In this document: positions 63,741 to 64,000 of the stretch, piece after piece
Layout of the letters: each line of letters starts with the position of its first letter
Position numbering within the stretch: position 1 is the stretch's first letter
Assembly: GCF_014652875.1 (NCBI RefSeq)
Contig: NZ_BMZQ01000004.1
Location: 151,531-215,530 of the forward strand
Reading direction: 5' to 3'
DNA length: 64,000 nt
Source of the DNA: Tianweitania populi
GTDB lineage: Bacteria > Pseudomonadota > Alphaproteobacteria > Rhizobiales > Rhizobiaceae
Notes under the pieces: model-generated
The model's input: the letters and a program-made list of their open reading frames with translations, nothing else
Databases searched by the model: none
Told to the model about the DNA's origin: nothing
Translations under genes and position numbers: made by a program

Positions 63741-63784
63741 CGGCATCATGAGGTCCATACGTCAACGAAGCACATGAAGTGAGA

Positions 63785-63813
63785 TTGACCCTAGAGTCGC
63801 AAAAGTCTATGCT
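63785..63813 (+). promoter_or_regulatory. Sigma-70-type promoter before the indolepyruvate oxidoreductase gene
   Basis: TTGACC (63785-63790) and TATGCT (63808-63813) are separated by exactly 17 nt, about 30 nt before the start codon at 63843. This is the cleanest core promoter in the window. Confidence 0.55.
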
Positions 63814-63842
63814 GATGCATACGCTTTGGGAGGAGCTGTGTC

Positions 63843-64000
63843 ATGGCCGAGCGCTCATTCGCACGCGAAGTGGAGGATCTCCGGCTGGGCGACGGCGAGG
63901 AGTTCCGGGGGGAAGGCATTCTCGCCATTACGAAGGCTCTGCTGCAATCCGGCGTGTCTTATGTCGGCGGGTATCAAGGTTCGCCGATCTCCCACCTGAT
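63843..64000 (+). CDS. Indolepyruvate ferredoxin oxidoreductase-type protein (N-terminus only)
   Basis: Only the first 52 codons are inside the window. After a short lead, GEGILAITKALLQSGVSYVGGYQGSPISHL matches the N-terminal pyrimidine-binding domain of indolepyruvate ferredoxin oxidoreductases (the GYQGSPISHL word is diagnostic). These enzymes decarboxylate aryl-pyruvates to aryl-acetyl-CoA. The ATG follows GGGAGGAGCTG. The rest of the protein, and whether it is the large single-chain form common in alphaproteobacteria, cannot be seen. Confidence 0.8.
   Translation, partial: MAERSFAREVEDLRLGDGEEFRGEGILAITKALLQSGVSYVGGYQGSPISHL

Noticed and set aside
1..64000. tRNA/rRNA genes, CRISPR arrays, insertion sequences, prophage or integrase genes
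   Set aside because: None was recognised by eye; no transposase, integrase or regularly spaced repeat is encoded in the window.

Overview
The window looks like a chromosomal segment of a GC-rich alphaproteobacterium, most likely of the Hyphomicrobiales (a Mesorhizobium/Aminobacter-like group). The reasons are the urt-ure layout, the salicylyl-CoA-hydroxylase-type fusion protein, the many ABC uptake systems, and a short inverted repeat of a kind common in that order. This placement is inference. I see no rRNA, tRNA, CRISPR array, insertion sequence or phage gene. Both ends cut genes: a GGDEF-EAL protein on the left and an indolepyruvate ferredoxin oxidoreductase-type protein on the right.

1-2700: a membrane c-di-GMP protein, divergent from a PhcB-like methyltransferase. 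2785-9698: a plus-strand operon with a GntR/FCD regulator, a class V PLP enzyme, a polar amino acid ABC transporter, a second class V PLP enzyme and a class I aminotransferase. Its substrate is unknown.

9720-31080: a nearly complete tryptophan/kynurenine/anthranilate catabolic island. It holds kynA, kynU and an anthranilate-CoA ligase in one operon, a divergent kynurenine formamidase-like hydrolase, an orphan UbiX, a five-gene Liv-type uptake system, a cyclase-family amidase and a MarR regulator. These are followed by the 2-aminobenzoyl-CoA monooxygenase/reductase fusion and a lower beta-oxidation module (SDR, enoyl-CoA hydratase, acyl-CoA dehydrogenase, RidA-like protein, hydratase/dehydrogenase fusion, thiolase). 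A nearly identical promoter motif precedes the ligase operon and the monooxygenase operon, tying the two together.

31122-47720: smaller accessory units. These are a DUF1989 protein paired with a YqcI/YcgG protein, an AcuI-like reductase with a GntR regulator, a GlcD-type oxidase with a nucleoside hydrolase, and an NDP-forming acyl-CoA synthetase with an enoyl-CoA hydratase. Last comes a PfkB kinase carrying an N-terminal HTH, divergent from an operon of a 2-oxoglutarate oxygenase, a spermidine/putrescine-type ABC importer and a ThDP enzyme.

47836-63740: a urea system. One minus-strand operon reads urtABCDE-ureD-ureA-ureJ-ureB-ureC. Divergent from it is a hybrid histidine kinase whose N-terminus is an NCS1-like transporter followed by a cysteine cluster, then its LuxR-type response regulator, then ureE-ureF-ureG. 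The intergenic region between the two arms is dense in inverted repeats. The transporter-like kinase and its setting are the most unusual system in the window.
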